Shown: piece by piece, positions 61,265 through 64,000 of the stretch
Layout of the letters: each line of letters begins with the position of its first letter
How positions within the stretch are numbered: position 1 is the stretch's first letter
Assembly (NCBI RefSeq): GCF_032380655.1
Contig: NZ_JAWDIY010000017.1
Coordinates: 1 to 64,000 of the forward strand
Length of the DNA stretch: 64,000 nt
Direction of reading: 5' to 3'
Origin: Diplocloster hominis
Lineage (GTDB): Bacteria; Bacillota; Clostridia; Lachnospirales; Lachnospiraceae
The notes under the pieces: generated by a model
What the model was told of the DNA's origin: nothing
Seen by the model: only the letters and a program-made list of their open reading frames with translations
The model's database searches: none
Program-made: the position numbers and the translations under genes

Positions 61265-62643
61265 GACTGCCATCTCCATCCGGGATGATATTTGTTCTTC
61301 AGGTTTGCGTTCGCCAGTTTTCCCCATCCCAGCGGATAGCCATCCACACAGACCAGCTGCCAGGAACCGGAGGGATCATACGGCAGGCCGGACACATCGA
61401 TGGTCTCCCCCTTCAGATACTTCCGGACCCGGATGTCGTCCGCAGGAAACGATATCGTGGCAGGGCAGGCTTCCTTCTCAAGCGCCATGGCTAACGCCTG
61501 GCTGGGTTCAAAGCGTTTCTTTTTTAATTCCCCCAGATAAAGTCCCGTTCTCAGATAGTGAAGCCCTTTTAAATCTCCCATTTCTGCAGGGAGGGCGGAT
61601 ACCTTATCCTGGCGCACCTCCAAACGGGACAGGTTAAGGCCGGTCTGTATTGGTCTTAAGAAGTCCGACAGATCCGGAAATTCGGAAATCCTGTGAACGG
61701 CCGAATTTCCCTTAGAGGCCTTTTGCATACCTGACTCGTCCTTTTGCAGCAGCGCCACAAAATGGCCTTCCCCGTTCATCCGGTGAGGCCAGATCCGCAC
61801 ACAGCCCCGGATCTCTTCCCTTCCGCCGACCAGCTCCGGTTTCGCGGGCGAGAATCCTTCGTACCGGCCGGTGACGGGTATCACGTGAAAGGAAGGATCT
61901 TCGGACAACAGATACTCGATGGTCCCCTCGTCTTCCTCCGCCGAAAAAGTACAGGTGGAGTACAGCATCTGTCCGCCTGGCTTTAACATGGAAGCCGCCT
62001 GCAGGATAATTTCCCGCTGGATCTTGGCGTAGAATTCCGGACCGTTTTTCTCCCAGCTTTTGACCATGGATGGGTCCTTCCGGAACATTCCTTCCCCGGA
62101 ACAGGGCGCGTCGATCAATATTTTGTCAAAATAAGCGCCGAAATAACGCATCAGATTCACCGGCGGCTCGCTGGTGATCAATGCGTTCGGTATTCCGAAT
62201 AATTCTATATTTTTAAGCAGGGCTTTTGCTCTGGATGCGCTGATATCATTGGCCACCAGGAGCCCCCGGCCTTCCAGCTTCACTCCCAGCTCCGTTGACT
62301 TCCCGCCGGGCGCGGCGCACAGATCCAGAACCCGTTCCCCGGGATTCACCGGCAGAATATTGGCCGGTGTCATGGCGCTGGGCTCCTGAAGATAATACAG
62401 GCCCGCAGAATAATAAGGATGTTTCCCCGGCTGGTCCCCCTCCTCATAATAAAACCCGTTTTCGATCCAGGGAACCCTGGTCAGATGAAACGGAGCAATT
62501 TTCAAAAACTGCTCCGTGCTGATCTTTCGGTTATTCACTCTTAAACCATACAGACGCTTCTGTTCGTAACTTTTCATAAATTCATCGAATTCCGCCCCCA
62601 GGATCTTCTCCATGCGCCCGGTAAACGTACTTGGTAACTGCAT
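61261..62643 (-). CDS. RsmF/NOL1-type rRNA (cytosine-C5) methyltransferase
   Basis: About 460 aa. SAM-binding VLDLCAAPGGKSTELG, catalytic IDAPCSGEGMF and YSTCTFSAEED (two cysteines), then a C-terminal ferredoxin-like and PUA-like part (RKYLKGETIDVSG). It methylates cytosines in 16S rRNA. The start at 62643 has AGGAG. Confidence 0.92.
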   Translation of the reverse strand: MQLPSTFTGRMEKILGAEFDEFMKSYEQKRLYGLRVNNRKISTEQFLKIAPFHLTRVPWIENGFYYEEGDQPGKHPYYSAGLYYLQEPSAMTPANILPVNPGERVLDLCAAPGGKSTELGVKLEGRGLLVANDISASRAKALLKNIELFGIPNALITSEPPVNLMRYFGAYFDKILIDAPCSGEGMFRKDPSMVKSWEKNGPEFYAKIQREIILQAASMLKPGGQMLYSTCTFSAEEDEGTIEYLLSEDPSFHVIPVTGRYEGFSPAKPELVGGREEIRGCVRIWPHRMNGEGHFVALLQKDESGMQKASKGNSAVHRISEFPDLSDFLRPIQTGLNLSRLEVRQDKVSALPAEMGDLKGLHYLRTGLYLGELKKKRFEPSQALAMALEKEACPATISFPADDIRVRKYLKGETIDVSGLPYDPSGSWQLVCVDGYPLGWGKLANANLKNKYHPGWRWQS

Positions 62644-62659
62644 TCGTTTCGCTCCTATC

Positions 62660-63472
62660 TTATCGTAATCCCGATAATGCCTGTGCCCGGTAGCCTTCCG
62701 CCACCTGGTCCAGCTGTTTGTCAAAACGCTCCAGCTGGTTTATGTCATTCATCGTGTAAATCTGGTAAAATTCATCCTGTATCTTTTTGATTTCCCGTTT
62801 ATTCAATACCTTATATAAGTTTTCAATGTTATTCAGGATATCCGCCACAATATTCGCCTGTATCTGAAAGGAATTCTGGGCGTCCATAATCTCACTTCGC
62901 ACACTGGACATCTCGTTGTCCAGCATATCCACCGCATCCGCTGCCGCGCTTAAACGCCTGCGGATGTGTTCCGGTATGTTTTTCTCATATTTATACTGAA
63001 GGGAATGCTCAATAATGGCCCAGAAATTCATGGCCAGGGTCCGGATCTGGATCTCTACCTGCAGTTTCTTCGGCCCGTTTATGGTCTCCACCTGATAGTA
63101 CACGATGACATGATAACTTCTGTAACCACTCTCTTTGCTGTGAGCCAGATAATTTTTTTCACTTTTTATTTCCATATCGCCGCGGCCCCGGATCAGCTCC
63201 ACCACCCGGTCGATGTCTTCCACGAACTGGCAGATAATCCGGATTCCCGCGATATCTTCGATCTTCTCTTCGATATCCTCCAGCGGAATTCCCTTTTTTA
63301 ATGATTTTTCCAGAATACTGGATATGGTTTTCACCCGGCCCTCCACCTGTTCGATGGGGGAATACCGGTTATTGTCTCTGTGTTCCTTAATCAGGTGCTG
63401 AAACTTAATCACCAGCTCTTTTACCGCCAGTTCATAAGGATCTAATATTTCTCTCCATAATTGTATTTCCAT
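62660..63472 (-). CDS. Small alarmone synthetase (GTP pyrophosphokinase family)
   Basis: 270 aa. RelA/SpoT synthetase domain with VEGRVKTISSILEKS, IEDIAGIRIIC, SGYRSYHVIVYY and EIQIRTLAMNFWAIIEHSL. No hydrolase or TGS domain, so it is a stand-alone RelQ/RelP-like enzyme making (p)ppGpp. The C-terminal ~70 residues look helical. It lies 16 nt upstream of the rRNA methyltransferase gene. Confidence 0.92.
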   Translation of the reverse strand: MEIQLWREILDPYELAVKELVIKFQHLIKEHRDNNRYSPIEQVEGRVKTISSILEKSLKKGIPLEDIEEKIEDIAGIRIICQFVEDIDRVVELIRGRGDMEIKSEKNYLAHSKESGYRSYHVIVYYQVETINGPKKLQVEIQIRTLAMNFWAIIEHSLQYKYEKNIPEHIRRRLSAAADAVDMLDNEMSSVRSEIMDAQNSFQIQANIVADILNNIENLYKVLNKREIKKIQDEFYQIYTMNDINQLERFDKQLDQVAEGYRAQALSGLR

Positions 63473-63553
63473 ACTACCCTCTCCTTCAGCCTATAGTATA
63501 ACATGGTTGCTTCACTCCCGCCACTATTGACGAAAATTTTGCATAAATAAGCA

Positions 63554-64000
63554 TTAAAATGCATAGGAAAGCTTATGACTTTCCAGGTACTTCAAAATCC
63601 AATAGGGATTCACACTCATCTCTGGTGAGTCTTTCGTTCGTATGTAAATTCCCACGTGCAGATGGACATCAAAATTACCGGTGGTACCTTCGATTTCGCT
63701 GTATCCGGTGTCTCCCATGTAGCCGATCAGCTCACCGGCCCGCACCTGAGTCCCTTTGGGGAAATCCCTGGCGAATTCCGCCAGATGGGCGTAATAATAG
63801 TAAGCGCCGTGAGGCCCCCTGATTCCGATCCGATAACCGCCCTGCGTCAGCCAGCCAATATTTTCGATCACGCCGTCTGTCATGCTGATCACCGGATAAT
63901 AGCCCCTCTGATTCACACCGGCCATCACATCCGTTCCCTCATGTCCCCGCTTCCCGCCGAAAGTCCGTTCAAACATCCAGGAATTATCAAATGCTACCGT
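63554..64000 (-). CDS. M23 family metallopeptidase (5' end outside window)
   Basis: Partial; the frame continues past the right edge (VAFDNSWMFERTFGG). GKRGHEGTDVMAG and FDVHLHVGIYI hold the zinc ligands of LytM/M23 endopeptidases, which cut peptidoglycan cross-bridges. The visible C-terminal part ends SHKLSYAF. Confidence 0.9.
   Translation of the reverse strand, partial: TVAFDNSWMFERTFGGKRGHEGTDVMAGVNQRGYYPVISMTDGVIENIGWLTQGGYRIGIRGPHGAYYYYAHLAEFARDFPKGTQVRAGELIGYMGDTGYSEIEGTTGNFDVHLHVGIYIRTKDSPEMSVNPYWILKYLESHKLSYAF

Overview
The window looks like chromosome from a gut-type Clostridia member of the Bacillota, most likely Lachnospiraceae. The evidence is a SpoIID-like sporulation protein, a T-box in front of pheST, an FMN riboswitch in front of an ECF riboflavin transporter, strong AGGAGG ribosome binding sites, a Gram-positive LexA box (CGAAC-N4-GTTCG) at recA, and small conserved families typical of that group (DUF6440, DUF2089, DUF1835, the small Hsp90-named cysteine protein). 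Genus and species cannot be fixed from the sequence alone.

Layout. 0-12.8 kb: start of a group II intron behind the pheST terminator, pheST with its T-box, a YihY/BrkB membrane protein, a SpoIID-like protein, an orphan small RNA candidate, pyk, a rhomboid-like protein, CorA, and recX-recA. 12.8-13.9 kb: no gene, but two giant hairpins of about 340 bp each. 13.9-26.7 kb: queH, an ABC ATPase/permease pair without a binding protein, a VOC epimerase, a marR-MATE pair with promoter and operator visible, a sugar-epimerase/CBM9 cluster, two purine-type deaminases, a lipoprotein, and a DUF2089/SHOCT cluster. 26.7-37.8 kb: a five-gene operon (adaptor, ABC ATPase, permease, response regulator, sensor kinase), topoisomerase III, an MFS pump, an unknown membrane protein and an RHH regulator. 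38.1-44.4 kb: tRNA-Thr(CGT) followed by a decayed prophage bounded by an 85-bp duplication of the tRNA 3' half. It keeps only tail-tip and lysis genes plus one unknown AT-rich gene. 44.5-50.3 kb: an unknown AT-rich surface protein, a small cysteine protein, a collagen-like protein with two LexA boxes in its promoter, a DUF1835 protein, a 21-bp tandem array, and the FMN riboswitch with ribU. 50.3-64 kb: housekeeping genes (heterodimeric ABC exporter, cell-wall hydrolase, two pseudouridine synthases, SDR, YgiQ radical SAM protein, HAD phosphatase, NOL1-type rRNA methyltransferase, small alarmone synthetase, M23 peptidase).

Three things stand out. First, several repeat families (three copies of one of about 208 bp, two copies of one of 340 bp, and two small families) keep conserved segments but have stem arms that differ between copies while staying self-complementary within each copy; the larger ones sit just behind stop codons. 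Second, the prophage tail-fibre gene faces a silent, oppositely oriented fibre C-terminus, and the two share a 15-bp inverted repeat in the same codon phase, so inversion would swap the tip in frame. Third, a collagen-like protein appears to be under SOS control.
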